DNA from: Lysobacter sp.
GTDB taxonomy: Bacteria; Pseudomonadota; Gammaproteobacteria; Xanthomonadales; Xanthomonadaceae
Direction of reading: 5' to 3'
Assembly (NCBI GenBank): GCA_008015835.1
Contig: SSGH01000028.1
Span: forward strand, 98,301-162,300
Length of the DNA: 64,000 nucleotides
The translations under genes and the position numbers were made by a program. Shown piece after piece: positions 35,896 through 44,852 of the stretch. How positions within the stretch are numbered: position 1 is the first letter of the stretch; each line of letters starts with the position of its first letter. A model generated the notes under the pieces. The model worked only from the letters and a program-made list of their open reading frames with translations. It was not told the DNA's origin and ran no database searches.

Positions 35896-36486
35896 ATGAT
35901 CCAGATTTCCGAATCCGCGCAAACCCATTTCCGTCGTTTGATCGAGCGCGAAGCGCTGCCCGGCTTGGGCGTGCGTTTGAGCGCGCTGCATCCCGGCACG
36001 CCGCGCGCCGACGTGCGCTTGGAGTTCGCCGAACCCGCCGACCTGCACGGCGACGAATGGGCCGTGGACTGCGAAGGCTTCACCCTGTGGTTGGATGCGT
36101 CCAGCGTGTCGTACCTGGACGGCGCCGAAATCGACTACGCCCAGCAGGCCACCGGCGGGCAATTGCAGATCCGCGCGCCGAAGATCAAAGGCGAGGCACC
36201 GGGCGAAGCGTCGTCGTTGGTCGAACGCGTGCGTTGGGTGGTGGAGCGCGAGATCAACCCGCAGCTCGCGCAGCACAAAGGCCACGTCACGGTGCGCGAA
36301 GTCACGGCCGATGGCGTGGTGATCCTCAATTTCGGCGGCGGCTGCCACGGCTGCGGCATGGCCGATGTGACCCTCAAACAGGGCATCGAAAAGACCTTGT
36401 TGGAGAAAGTGTCGGGCGTGATCGCCGTACGCGACGCGACCGATCACGCCAGCGGAGCGGCCCCCTACATCGCGCGTTCGGTCTGA
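35896..36486 (+). CDS. nfuA: Fe-S cluster carrier protein NfuA
   Basis: 196 residues. An N-terminal degenerate A-type (IscA-like) domain without its cysteines (about 1-95) is fused to a C-terminal Nfu domain with the CxxC ligand pair C150/C153 in [15 protein letters not shown]. This two-domain form is the proteobacterial NfuA, which holds a [4Fe-4S] cluster at the dimer face and delivers it to apo-enzymes under stress. Length is standard. A TonB-like gene starts 16 bases after its stop, so the two may share a transcript. Confidence 0.95.
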   Translation: MIQISESAQTHFRRLIEREALPGLGVRLSALHPGTPRADVRLEFAEPADLHGDEWAVDCEGFTLWLDASSVSYLDGAEIDYAQQATGGQLQIRAPKIKGEAPGEASSLVERVRWVVEREINPQLAQHKGHVTVREVTADGVVILNFGGGCHGCGMADVTLKQGIEKTLLEKVSGVIAVRDATDHASGAAPYIARSV

Positions 36487-36502
36487 CCCCCGAGCGCCGG
36501 GC

Positions 36503-38296
36503 GTGTTCACCGCCGCGGAGTTGATTGCGCTCCTGGAGGCCCGCTATCGGCGGCGTTTTCCGCTGCACGCGGATTGCCCGTTCGGGGAATTTCCGCCGAC
36601 TTGGCGGCAATGGTTTCTCGCGATGCAAGCGCGCGCGGACGCCGTCACCGGCGCGCCGGCCGTCGACTTCGTGGCGCTGTTCGCGCAGCGCCCGCTCGCG
36701 CCGCGACCGAAAGCGCCGCCCGAAATCGGACGCGCGGCGGCGCTCTGGCGTTTGCTGGCGCGTCAGCAGTGGGAACCGGCCTTACCCGACCAGCGCGGCA
36801 TGCGGCGGATCGCCGCGGCGCTTTCGGCGGCGCTGCATCTCGCTTTCGCGATGCTGCTGTTGTGGCTGGCGGTGGTGATGGTCGATCCTGCGCCGCAGCG
36901 CGAAAGCGAAGACGGCGAAGTGGTGCAGGTCGAATACATCGGGACCGGTACGCCCGAAGACGCGGGCGGCGGCCCTGCGCAGGGCGCCGACGACACGCGA
37001 CCGGCTGCGAGCGCAGCAGCCGCAGCCGCAGCGACGCCGTCCACCCAGCCGCCCACGCCCGAGGCCGCGACGACCGCCGCGACGCCAGCGCCGCCCGAAT
37101 CTGCGTCGCAGACCTCGGAGCCGCCGACGCCCGAACCGCCCGCGCCGTCGCCGTCGGCCGCGCAGCCGCTGGCCGTGACCGAGCCGAAGATGCCGCCGGA
37201 GGAGGCGCCCGCGTTCGCCCTGCCGCCGCCGCAGGCGCGCACGGCGCAGACCGCGCCGCGCGCCTTGCGCGAGCCGACGCTCGCGTCCTCGACCGAGATC
37301 GAAATGCTCGAACCGCGCCCGCCGGTGCGCGCGCTGCAGCCTCGCGAGGTCGCACGGACCCCGACGGCGCCCGAACTGCGCGAGCGCCCGGCCGAGGTCG
37401 AGATGTTCGACCCGCGCCCGCCGGTGCCCGCTTTGCGGCCTCGCGATGTCGCGCGAACCCCGAATGCGCCCGAACTGCGCGCGCGTCCGACGGATGTCGA
37501 AATGTTCGAGCCGTTGCCGAACGTCCGTGCGCGAACGCCGTCGCCCCGCGTCCCCGCGCCGCAGGTACGTGCGCCTGCCTTGCGCGCCGCGCCGGGCGAG
37601 ATCGCGATGCGCGAACCCGCGCCGGCCGCCAATCCGAACGCCTCCGCCGCTTCGAATGCGCCGCGAGCGGCTTCGATTCCGGCCCCGAATGCGGCGATCG
37701 AGGGCGGCGGCCCGTCGAAAGATCCGGCGAACGACGGCGGTCGGCCGACGGCAACGCCCGGCCCGCGTCCTGCGGCCGCCGCGGCGGGGAGCGGTGCGAC
37801 ACCGACGCCGCGCCCTGGCGGTACGCCCAGTCCGCGGCGCGGCGACGATTGGGGCGATTCGACCCAGAACCGCCCCGGCAACGCCACCACGGGCCGCAGC
37901 GATCGCCCCGGCTTATTCAACGCCGATGGCAGCATTCGTCTGCCTTCGGGCGACGGCCGTTCCGGCGGCGGTCTGCCGCCGGGCACGATCACCGAGGATT
38001 TCGAGAAAATCGACCGCATGGGCACATGGCTCAAGCGCCCGCCGGCCGATTACACCCCCAGTCGACTGGAAAGCCTGTTCGTCCCGAGCGAATCGCTGCT
38101 GGAAGAATGGGTCCGCCGCAATGTGCGCGAAGTGTTCGTGCCGATTCCGGGCACGAAGAAGCGCATCGTCTGCAAAGTCTCGCTGCTGCAGGCCGGCGGC
38201 GGTTGCTTCCTCGACGATCCGAACATGCGCGACCAAGAAGCCGAAGCGCGCAAACCGCCGGATGTGCCGTTCAAGCCGGATCTACAGGAAAACTAG
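36503..38296 (+). CDS. TonB-like proline-rich single-span membrane protein
   Basis: 597 residues. A 100-residue cytoplasmic N-terminus precedes one membrane span at about 113-128 (LHLAFAMLLLWLAVVMV). Then comes a long Pro/Ala/Thr-rich periplasmic stretch (about 150-455). This includes three imperfect repeats of about 34 residues (EM[LF][ED]PRPPVxALxPR, then VARTPxAPELRxRP) at about 262-345. The C-terminal 100 residues (DRMGTWLKRPPADYTPSRLE, WVRRNVREVFVPIPGTKKRI, VCKVSLLQAGGGCFL) are compact and were not matched to the TonB box-binding fold. The layout suggests a protein reaching across the periplasm. The start is GTG with a weak ribosome binding site, so it is uncertain. Confidence 0.72.
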   Translation: MFTAAELIALLEARYRRRFPLHADCPFGEFPPTWRQWFLAMQARADAVTGAPAVDFVALFAQRPLAPRPKAPPEIGRAAALWRLLARQQWEPALPDQRGMRRIAAALSAALHLAFAMLLLWLAVVMVDPAPQRESEDGEVVQVEYIGTGTPEDAGGGPAQGADDTRPAASAAAAAAATPSTQPPTPEAATTAATPAPPESASQTSEPPTPEPPAPSPSAAQPLAVTEPKMPPEEAPAFALPPPQARTAQTAPRALREPTLASSTEIEMLEPRPPVRALQPREVARTPTAPELRERPAEVEMFDPRPPVPALRPRDVARTPNAPELRARPTDVEMFEPLPNVRARTPSPRVPAPQVRAPALRAAPGEIAMREPAPAANPNASAASNAPRAASIPAPNAAIEGGGPSKDPANDGGRPTATPGPRPAAAAAGSGATPTPRPGGTPSPRRGDDWGDSTQNRPGNATTGRSDRPGLFNADGSIRLPSGDGRSGGGLPPGTITEDFEKIDRMGTWLKRPPADYTPSRLESLFVPSESLLEEWVRRNVREVFVPIPGTKKRIVCKVSLLQAGGGCFLDDPNMRDQEAEARKPPDVPFKPDLQEN

Positions 38297-38612
38297 GCGA
38301 TTGCGCTCATCCCTGCTGCGCATTCGGACATGGGTTGGACGCACGATATACCTGCGTCGTTAGCAGCCTCGGTAGGAATAGCGATGTCGGTCGCGATGCG
38401 GCGGACGCACGGTTTTTTGCGAGTGGCCCCTCATCCGGCCTTGCGGATACTGAGCGTCCTGTCGGAGCGCGGCCGCCAATGGTCGTCAGCATTCTCGGGT
38501 AGAGCCCAGGAGCGTGGCGTTCGCCTTCGCCCCATAGCGCCTTCGGCTCGGCGCCAAACAAAAACGGGAGCGCGAGGCTCCCGTTTCGTTGCTTCGAGAT
38601 CGCGACGAAGCG
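38297..38612. other. Convergent intergenic region without a supported gene
   Basis: About 316 bases between the TonB-like gene and the cytochrome genes. Small open frames here lack ribosome binding sites and family resemblance. The only firm element is the hairpin at 38557-38586. Confidence 0.5.
38557..38586 (-). terminator. Intrinsic terminator of the cytochrome c genes
   Basis: A ten-base-pair perfect stem (AAACGGGAGC / GCTCCCGTTT) with a five-base loop. On the minus strand it is followed by TTTGTTT, and it lies 27 bases past the cytochrome stop. It can also act in the plus direction. Confidence 0.88.
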
Positions 38613-39080
38613 TTATTTCACACCGTGCAGATCGCTCAAGCCGCTCGGTTGCGAAGCGAAATACGCGGCGAGGTCGGCGATGGTTTGGTCGTCGAATTGA
38701 CCGACCTTCGCTAGTTCCTTCGCGTGCGAGGTCATCAACGCGTTGTCGCGTTTGCCTTCGCGGTAGGCCTGCATCGAGTGGAACAAGTAATCCGGGTATT
38801 GACCGGCCAGCACCGGGGCGGCCATATCGGCGCTAGGCGCATTGCCCTTGTCGCCGTGGCATTCGACGCAGGCTTGGCGGCCGCCGAGTTTTTCCTTCGA
38901 CAGCTTTTCGCCGCGGGCGGCGTCGCCGTCGGCGGCGGAGACGTGGGCGACGGCTTTGTGGGCTTCGGCGCCCGCCTCGGCGGTGGCTTCATGGCTTTGA
39001 CCGCCGCAAGCGACGAGGCCGAAACCGGCGGCGAGCGCGAGGGCGAGAGCGGGGATGTGCGGGAAGACGCGCTTCGTCAT
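38613..39080 (-). CDS. Monohaem c-type cytochrome, lipoprotein
   Basis: 155 residues with a signal peptide ending in a lipobox (GLVACGG), one haem motif CVECH and the c4-type end DDQTIADLAAYFASQ. Axial ligands are His of the motif and probably the Met in ALMTSHAKEL. It carries periplasmic electrons, most likely towards a terminal oxidase. It is second of two tandem cytochrome genes, 11 bases behind the first. Together they look like the two halves of a dihaem cytochrome c4 encoded as separate proteins. Confidence 0.88.
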   Translation of the reverse strand: MTKRVFPHIPALALALAAGFGLVACGGQSHEATAEAGAEAHKAVAHVSAADGDAARGEKLSKEKLGGRQACVECHGDKGNAPSADMAAPVLAGQYPDYLFHSMQAYREGKRDNALMTSHAKELAKVGQFDDQTIADLAAYFASQPSGLSDLHGVK

Positions 39081-39091
39081 GAGGGCGGCGC

Positions 39092-39523
39092 TCACTTCTT
39101 TTTGAGGCTGGAAAGATAGGCGGCGATGTCGGCGATGTCCTGGTCGGAGAAACTCTGCGACTGCGCCTGCATGGTCGGGTGCTTGCGGGTGCCTTGCTTG
39201 TAACCGTTGAGCGCGGCCAGCAAGTACTCGTTCGTTTGACCCGCGATCTTCGGCACCGAATACGTCGGGTAGGCGTTTTTGTAGCCCGTCACGCCGTGGC
39301 AGCCCTGGCAGGTGTAGGTCAAGGCTTTGCCGCGTTCGGCGGAACCGGCGGCCGGTTTGGCGGGTTCTTTCGGCGCGTTCTTGGGCGCTTCGGCGGCGGC
39401 CGAGGCCGCAGCGTCCGCGGTGGGCGCGGCCGTTTGCGCGGCGAGATCGGCGGAGAGGGCGAGTGCGGCGGCCAGGGTCAGGCAGCCGGCAACGCACAGA
39501 TTTCGATGCAACGATCGGATCAT
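39092..39523 (-). CDS. Monohaem c-type cytochrome
   Basis: 143 residues from MIRSLHRNLCVAG, with a signal peptide (LTLAAALALSADLAAQ), an Ala/Pro-rich linker and one class I haem c domain: CQGCH haem motif, a likely Met ligand in HPTMQAQSQ, and the closing helix DQDIADIAAYLSSLKKK. The upstream long frame (to 39865) is not supported. On the minus strand a TATACT -10-like box lies about 65 bases upstream (39585-39590). It is probably co-transcribed with the following cytochrome lipoprotein. Confidence 0.88.
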   Translation of the reverse strand: MIRSLHRNLCVAGCLTLAAALALSADLAAQTAAPTADAAASAAAEAPKNAPKEPAKPAAGSAERGKALTYTCQGCHGVTGYKNAYPTYSVPKIAGQTNEYLLAALNGYKQGTRKHPTMQAQSQSFSDQDIADIAAYLSSLKKK

Positions 39524-39885
39524 GTCGGGGTCCGCAAGTTCGGGAGTCGTCGCGCCGGTGCTGTCGCTGCGGCGCAATCCGGTCAGTATAGCCTGCAGCC
39601 TCGCCGACGAGCACTGGGGACATGGGTCGAACCATCGAAAGCGTCCGGTCTCGCGGCGGCCGAGGGCCGCGATGCGCGAACGGGCGTATAACCGATTGAT
39701 TCGTCGATAGCCATCGTTCGGGCTTTGGCCGCGGCGAAGAAACGACGTCGGTGCCCCGAATCCTCGTCGTTCGACCGCGGATCGCGCCGCGCGAATGTGA
39801 AAGCCAGCACCATGACCTCTGGCCGATGATGTTCGATGAACGGGTGATATACCTTGATACAACACTAAAACCTGTGCGCGCCCAT
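39524..39885. other. Divergent promoter region, cytochrome genes / efflux operon
   Basis: About 360 bases between divergent genes. TATACT on the minus strand (39585-39590) is a plausible -10 for the cytochromes. An AT-rich patch (39848-39870, with TTGATACAACACTAAAA) lies before the efflux operon. No regulator gene or clear operator palindrome was seen. Confidence 0.45.
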
Positions 39886-41061
39886 ATGCCCTTGATGCTT
39901 TCCACCGATGTTTCTCCGTCGCCCGTCCTCGTTCGCGCCCGCAAAGCGGCGGCGGTCCGGGTCTTCGCCGCGTGCTTGATGGCGACGGTCGCGCTCGTCG
40001 GCTGCAAGGGCGGTCCGCAGGGCGACGATGCGCAAGCCAAGGGCAAAGGCGAGGAAGGCGCCAATAAGCCGGAGCCGGTGCCGGTGGAAGCGGTCCGCAT
40101 CAGCCGCCGCGCCATCGCCGCCAGCTATACCGGCACCGCGCCTTTGGAAGCGCGCGCCGAGTCGCAGGTGGTCGCCAAAACCTCGGGCGTCGCGCTGCAG
40201 GTGCTGGGCGAAGTTGGGCAGCCGGTTCGCGCCGGCCAAGTGTTGGTGCGGTTGGATTCCGCCCGCGCCGCGCTGCAGGCCGCGCAGAGCGAAGCGCAGT
40301 TGCGCAAGCTCGAAGCCAACTACAAGCGCTCGCAGCAGTTGTTCGCGCAGCAATTGGTCAGCGCGAACGATTTGGATCAACTGCGCTACGACCTCGAAAA
40401 CATCCGCGCGGTGAACCGCTTGGCGAAGCTCGAGCTGTCTTACGCGAACGTGACCGCGCCGATTTCCGGCGTGATCGCCGAGCGTTCGATCAAGACCGGC
40501 AATTTCGTGCAGATCAATACGCCGATTTTCCGCATCGTCGACACCGCGCGCTTGGAGGCAGTGCTCAATGTGCCCGAGCGCGAACTGGCCACGCTCAAGG
40601 CCGGTCTGCCGGTGCAATTGTCGGTCGACGCGCTGCCCGGCAGGCCGTTCCAAGGCCGCGTCGATCGCGTCGCGCCGGTGATCGACTCCGGCAGCGGTAC
40701 GTTCCGCGTGATTTGCGCCTTCGACGGCGGCGGCTTGCTGCAGCCGGGTATGTTCGGCCGCATCCGTATCGATTACGACCAACGCGCCGACGCGCCGGTG
40801 ATCCCGCGCAACGCGCTGCTGGACGACGAGAGCGATCCGGCGGTGTACATTGTGCGTAACGGCAAGGCCGTGCGCACGTCGGTGAAGTTGGGCTACTACG
40901 AAGGCGAGTGGGTGGAAGTGCGCGGCGGCTTGAAGCCCGACGATCGCGTCGTGACCGCCGGCAAGGTCGCGCTGCGCGACGGCAGCGATGTGCAGGTGAT
41001 CGGCGACCCGAAACCGAAAGCCGCGGTCGCCGCCGCGAAACCCGCCGGGGCGAAACAATGA
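39886..41061 (+). CDS. RND efflux periplasmic adaptor (membrane fusion) lipoprotein
   Basis: 391 residues from the ATG at 39886 (39895 also possible). A lipobox LVGC (Cys40) follows a hydrophobic run, so it is anchored to the inner membrane. Family segments in order: first barrel/lipoyl half ARAESQVVAKTSGVALQVLG, GQPVRAGQVLVRLD, a helical hairpin rich in Gln/Ala, SYANVTAPISGVIAERSIKTG, then the barrel with PGMFGRIRI and PRNALLDD. It links the RND pumps to an outer membrane channel; no TolC-like gene is in the window. Its stop overlaps the first RND start (ATGA), showing coupled translation. Confidence 0.93.
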   Translation: MPLMLSTDVSPSPVLVRARKAAAVRVFAACLMATVALVGCKGGPQGDDAQAKGKGEEGANKPEPVPVEAVRISRRAIAASYTGTAPLEARAESQVVAKTSGVALQVLGEVGQPVRAGQVLVRLDSARAALQAAQSEAQLRKLEANYKRSQQLFAQQLVSANDLDQLRYDLENIRAVNRLAKLELSYANVTAPISGVIAERSIKTGNFVQINTPIFRIVDTARLEAVLNVPERELATLKAGLPVQLSVDALPGRPFQGRVDRVAPVIDSGSGTFRVICAFDGGGLLQPGMFGRIRIDYDQRADAPVIPRNALLDDESDPAVYIVRNGKAVRTSVKLGYYEGEWVEVRGGLKPDDRVVTAGKVALRDGSDVQVIGDPKPKAAVAAAKPAGAKQ

Positions 41062-44000
41062 GCGGCGAGGCATCGTCGAATCGCGATGCCGCATCGGCGG
41101 AAACGCCCGAGACGGGCGCGCATCTCGGAGGAAGCGGCGGCGGTTTCGATCTGGTCGAGTTCTCGACGCGTCGCCGCGTCACCGTGGCGATGTTCTGGAT
41201 CACCATGCTGCTGTTCGGCGGCTTGGCCTTGTCCAGTTTGAAGGTGAATCTGCTGCCGGACCTGAGTTATCCCACGCTGACGGTGCGCACCGAGTACACC
41301 GGCGCGGCCCCCGCCGAAGTGGAGACCTTGATCACCGAGCCCTCGGAAGAAGCGCTGGGCGTGGTGAAGAATCTGCGCAAGCTCAAGTCGGTGTCGCGCA
41401 CCGGGCAGAGCGATGTGGTGCTGGAATTCGCCTGGGGCACCGACATGGACCAGGCCAGCCTGGACGTGCGCGACAAGATGGAACTGCTGCAACTGCCGTT
41501 GGAAGCCAAACCGCCGGTGTTGTTGCGTTTCAATCCGTCGACCGAACCGATCGTGCGCTTGGCGCTGTCGACCAAAGCCGACGCTCGCGCGGTGGTCAGC
41601 GAGGAGGCTGCGCTGCGCGAATTGACCGAACTGCGCCGCTACGCCGACGACGACCTAAAGAAGAAACTGGAGCCCGTCGACGGCGTGGCCGCGGTGAAGG
41701 TCGGCGGCGGCCTGGAAGACGAAGTGCAGGTCGAGATCGACCAGCAGAAGCTCGCGCAGCTCAACCTGTCGATCGACACCGTGATTCAGCGGCTGCAGCA
41801 GGAGAACATCAATATTTCCGGCGGCCGCGTGGAAGAAGGCAGCCAGCGCTATTTGGTGCGCACGGTCAATCAGTTCGCCAGCATCGACGAAATTCGCGAA
41901 ATGCTGGTGACCACGCGCACCGCCGGCAACGACGCCGCGGCGAGCGCCGCGCAGCAGATGTTCGCGATCGCCGCGTCGACCGGCTCCGCGGCCGCGATCG
42001 CCGCCGCCAGTTCCGTGCAGAGCGCGTCCGGCGGCGGCAACGCGTCGCCCGCGGGCGGCATGCCGGTGCGTCTGAAGGACGTGGCCGAAGTGCGGCAGGG
42101 CCATAAGGAGCGCGAGGCGATCATCCGCTTAGGCGGTAAGGAAGCGGTGGAATTGGCGATCTACAAAGAAGGCGACGCCAATACCGTCGCGACCGCCGAC
42201 GCCTTGTCGAAAAAAATCGAGCAAATCCGCGCGCAACTGCCGCAGGGCGTGGAACTGACGGTGATCGACGATCAATCGCAGTTCATCCGTCATGCCATTA
42301 CGGATGTGCAGCAGGACGCCTTGATCGGCGGCATTCTCGCGATCCTGATCATTTTCCTGTTCCTGCGCGACGGTTGGAGCACCTTCGTCATTTCGCTGTC
42401 GCTGCCGGTGTCGATCGTCGCCACGTTCTTCTTCATGGACCGGTTCGGTTTGAGTCTGAACGTGATGTCGCTCGGCGGCCTCGCGCTCGCGACCGGCTTG
42501 GTGGTGGACGACTCGATCGTGGTGCTCGAAAGCATCGCCAAGGCGCGAGAGCGCGGGCTCGGCATTTTCGCGGCGGCGGTGCAGGGCACGCGCGAAGTCA
42601 GTATGGCGGTGGTCGCCTCGACGCTCACGACCATCGCGGTGTTCCTGCCGCTGGTGTTCGTGGAGGGCATCGCGGGCGAACTGTTCCGCGACCAAGCGCT
42701 GACCGTCGCCACCGCGATCGGCATTTCGCTGATGGTGTCGATGACGCTGATTCCGATGCTCAGCGGCCTGAAGGGCAAGCCGCCGTTGGCGTTCCCCGAG
42801 GAAGCGCCGCGCACGGCTCTCTCCGAGCTCGACTTCGCGAAAGCCGATGTGCGTTGGGCCGTCGCGGCGCCGCTGCGCAGCGGCATGCCCACTGCGCTGC
42901 GTTGGTTGTTGGCGATCGTTCTGGCGCCTGCGACCTTCACGATCGGCGCGATTCTAGCCGTTCGTCGCATGTATCACGGCTTCGTTTGGCCGATCGGCAG
43001 CGCGCTTTCTCGACCGAAGCAGGCGCTTTTGTTCGCGCTGTTGCTGCCGATCCGGGCAGTCATCGGCTTACCGTTTTGGCTGCTGTTCCTGCTGATCGTG
43101 ATGCTTGTGGGGCCGATCTTCTTCGGTGCGGTTTGGTTGATCTCGCGCGCGTGGCGTCTATCGTGCGCCGTGATCGGCCCGATCATGCGCAAACTCAGCG
43201 ATTGGACGATGCTGCCGTATCACCGCCTCGAAGCGGCGTATTTGCGCGCGCTGCCCGGCGCGATGAAGCGCCCGGGTTTGGTGCTGATCTCGGCGACGCT
43301 CGTGTTCGCGATCAGCCTGATGGCCGTGCCCCTGCTGGGCACCGACCTCATTCCGCAGTTGGCGCAGGACCGCTTCGACGTGACCGTGAAGCTGCCGCCG
43401 GGCACGCCGCTACGCGAAACCGACCAAGTCGTACGCGACGTGCAAGCCGCGCACAGCCGCGAAGCCGGCATCGCCGCGTTGTACGGCGTCAGCGGCAGCG
43501 GCACGCGGTTGGATGCGAGCCCGACCGAGAGCGGCGAGAACATCGGCAAACTCACGATCGCGATGACCGATGGCGGCAGCGACGCGGTCGAAGCGACGCT
43601 GAGCGATAAGTTCCGCGATACGCTGTCGAAGTATCCCGGGGCGCAGGTGGATTTCAGCCGCCCCGAGCTGTTCAGTTTCTCGATGCCGCTCGAAATCGAA
43701 TTGAGCGGCCAGGATCTGGGCGATATCCAGCGCGCCGGTCAAAAAATGGCCGCGATGCTGCGCGAGAATCCGCACTACGCCGACGTGAAATCGACGGTCG
43801 AACAAGGCTTCCCGGAAATCCAGATCGTGTTCGATCAGGAACGCGCGGGCGCGCTGGGTTTGACCACGCGCCAGATCGCCGATTCGGTGGTCAAGAAGGT
43901 CCGCGGCGACGTCGCCACCCGCTACAGTTTCCGCAGTCGGAAGATCGATGTGCTGGTGCGGGCGCGGGAAAACGATCGCGCCTCCGTCGACAGCATCCGC

Positions 44001-44852
44001 AAGCTCATCATCAACCCCGGCAGCGCCAACCCGATCACGCTGGATTCCGTCGCGCAGGTCGTGGCGACCACCGGGCCGAGCGAAATCCACCGCGCCGACC
44101 AAGTGCGCGTCGCGATCGTGTCCGCCAATCTGCGCGATATCGACTTGGGCACCGCGGTGCGCGAAGTCGAGCAGATGGTCGCCGACAGCGCCGCGCGCGA
44201 CGGCGGGCTCGGCGCCGGCATCGGCATGCACATCGGCGGGCAGGGCGAGGAGTTGTCCGAATCGTTGACCTCGCTGCTGTTCGCGTTCGGCTTGGCGGTG
44301 TTCCTGGTCTATCTGGTGATGGCGTCGCAGTTCGAGTCGCTGCTGCATCCGTTCGTCATCTTGTTCACCATTCCGCTCGCGTTGGTCGGTGCGGTGTTGG
44401 CGCTGTTGGTCACCAATTCGACGGTGTCGGTCGTCGTATTCATCGGCCTGATTCTGCTGGTGGGCTTGGTCACCAAGAACGCGATCATCCTGATCGACAA
44501 GGTGAATCAATTGCGCGAGAGCGGCGTCGCAAAGCGCGATGCGCTGGTCGAGGGCGCGCGCTCGCGTTTGCGCCCGATCGTGATGACGACGACGTGTACG
44601 TTATTCGGCTTTCTGCCGCTCGCGGCCGCGCCGCTGTGGGGCAGTCCCGGCGCCGAGGTGCGCTCGCCGATGGCGATCACCGTGATCGGCGGCTTGCTGG
44701 TCTCGACCTTGCTGACCTTGATCGTGATTCCGGTGGTGTACGATCTGCTCGACCGCCGCTCGGACGAAGAATACGTGCGCCGGGCGAAACGTCAGCGCGA
44801 ACTGATCGAGTCCGAAATCGATTCCGCCGCCGAGGAGGGCCTGCCGGGATGA
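41058..44852 (+). CDS. RND efflux permease, first of pair, with extra membrane insertion
   Basis: 1264 residues, against about 1030 for typical pumps. The normal RND core is present: VNLLPDLSYPTLTVRTEYTG, TM4 GLVVDDSIVVLES with the Asp pair, and TM10 LVTKNAIILIDKV with the Lys of the proton relay. Two insertions account for the extra length. One is an Ala/Ser/Gly-rich loop (about 290-334). The other is a stretch of about 150 residues between the two halves (about 570-717) with two or three additional hydrophobic segments (LRWLLAIVLAPATFTIGAIL; LLFLLIVMLVGPIFFGAVWL). It overlaps the adaptor and the second pump by four bases each. The substrate is unknown. Confidence 0.92.
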   Translation: MSGEASSNRDAASAETPETGAHLGGSGGGFDLVEFSTRRRVTVAMFWITMLLFGGLALSSLKVNLLPDLSYPTLTVRTEYTGAAPAEVETLITEPSEEALGVVKNLRKLKSVSRTGQSDVVLEFAWGTDMDQASLDVRDKMELLQLPLEAKPPVLLRFNPSTEPIVRLALSTKADARAVVSEEAALRELTELRRYADDDLKKKLEPVDGVAAVKVGGGLEDEVQVEIDQQKLAQLNLSIDTVIQRLQQENINISGGRVEEGSQRYLVRTVNQFASIDEIREMLVTTRTAGNDAAASAAQQMFAIAASTGSAAAIAAASSVQSASGGGNASPAGGMPVRLKDVAEVRQGHKEREAIIRLGGKEAVELAIYKEGDANTVATADALSKKIEQIRAQLPQGVELTVIDDQSQFIRHAITDVQQDALIGGILAILIIFLFLRDGWSTFVISLSLPVSIVATFFFMDRFGLSLNVMSLGGLALATGLVVDDSIVVLESIAKARERGLGIFAAAVQGTREVSMAVVASTLTTIAVFLPLVFVEGIAGELFRDQALTVATAIGISLMVSMTLIPMLSGLKGKPPLAFPEEAPRTALSELDFAKADVRWAVAAPLRSGMPTALRWLLAIVLAPATFTIGAILAVRRMYHGFVWPIGSALSRPKQALLFALLLPIRAVIGLPFWLLFLLIVMLVGPIFFGAVWLISRAWRLSCAVIGPIMRKLSDWTMLPYHRLEAAYLRALPGAMKRPGLVLISATLVFAISLMAVPLLGTDLIPQLAQDRFDVTVKLPPGTPLRETDQVVRDVQAAHSREAGIAALYGVSGSGTRLDASPTESGENIGKLTIAMTDGGSDAVEATLSDKFRDTLSKYPGAQVDFSRPELFSFSMPLEIELSGQDLGDIQRAGQKMAAMLRENPHYADVKSTVEQGFPEIQIVFDQERAGALGLTTRQIADSVVKKVRGDVATRYSFRSRKIDVLVRARENDRASVDSIRKLIINPGSANPITLDSVAQVVATTGPSEIHRADQVRVAIVSANLRDIDLGTAVREVEQMVADSAARDGGLGAGIGMHIGGQGEELSESLTSLLFAFGLAVFLVYLVMASQFESLLHPFVILFTIPLALVGAVLALLVTNSTVSVVVFIGLILLVGLVTKNAIILIDKVNQLRESGVAKRDALVEGARSRLRPIVMTTTCTLFGFLPLAAAPLWGSPGAEVRSPMAITVIGGLLVSTLLTLIVIPVVYDLLDRRSDEEYVRRAKRQRELIESEIDSAAEEGLPG

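Noticed and set aside
37270..37560. Regular repeats that could suggest a CRISPR array
   Set aside because: They are codon-phased protein repeats in the TonB-like gene, with no spacers. I saw no CRISPR array in the window.
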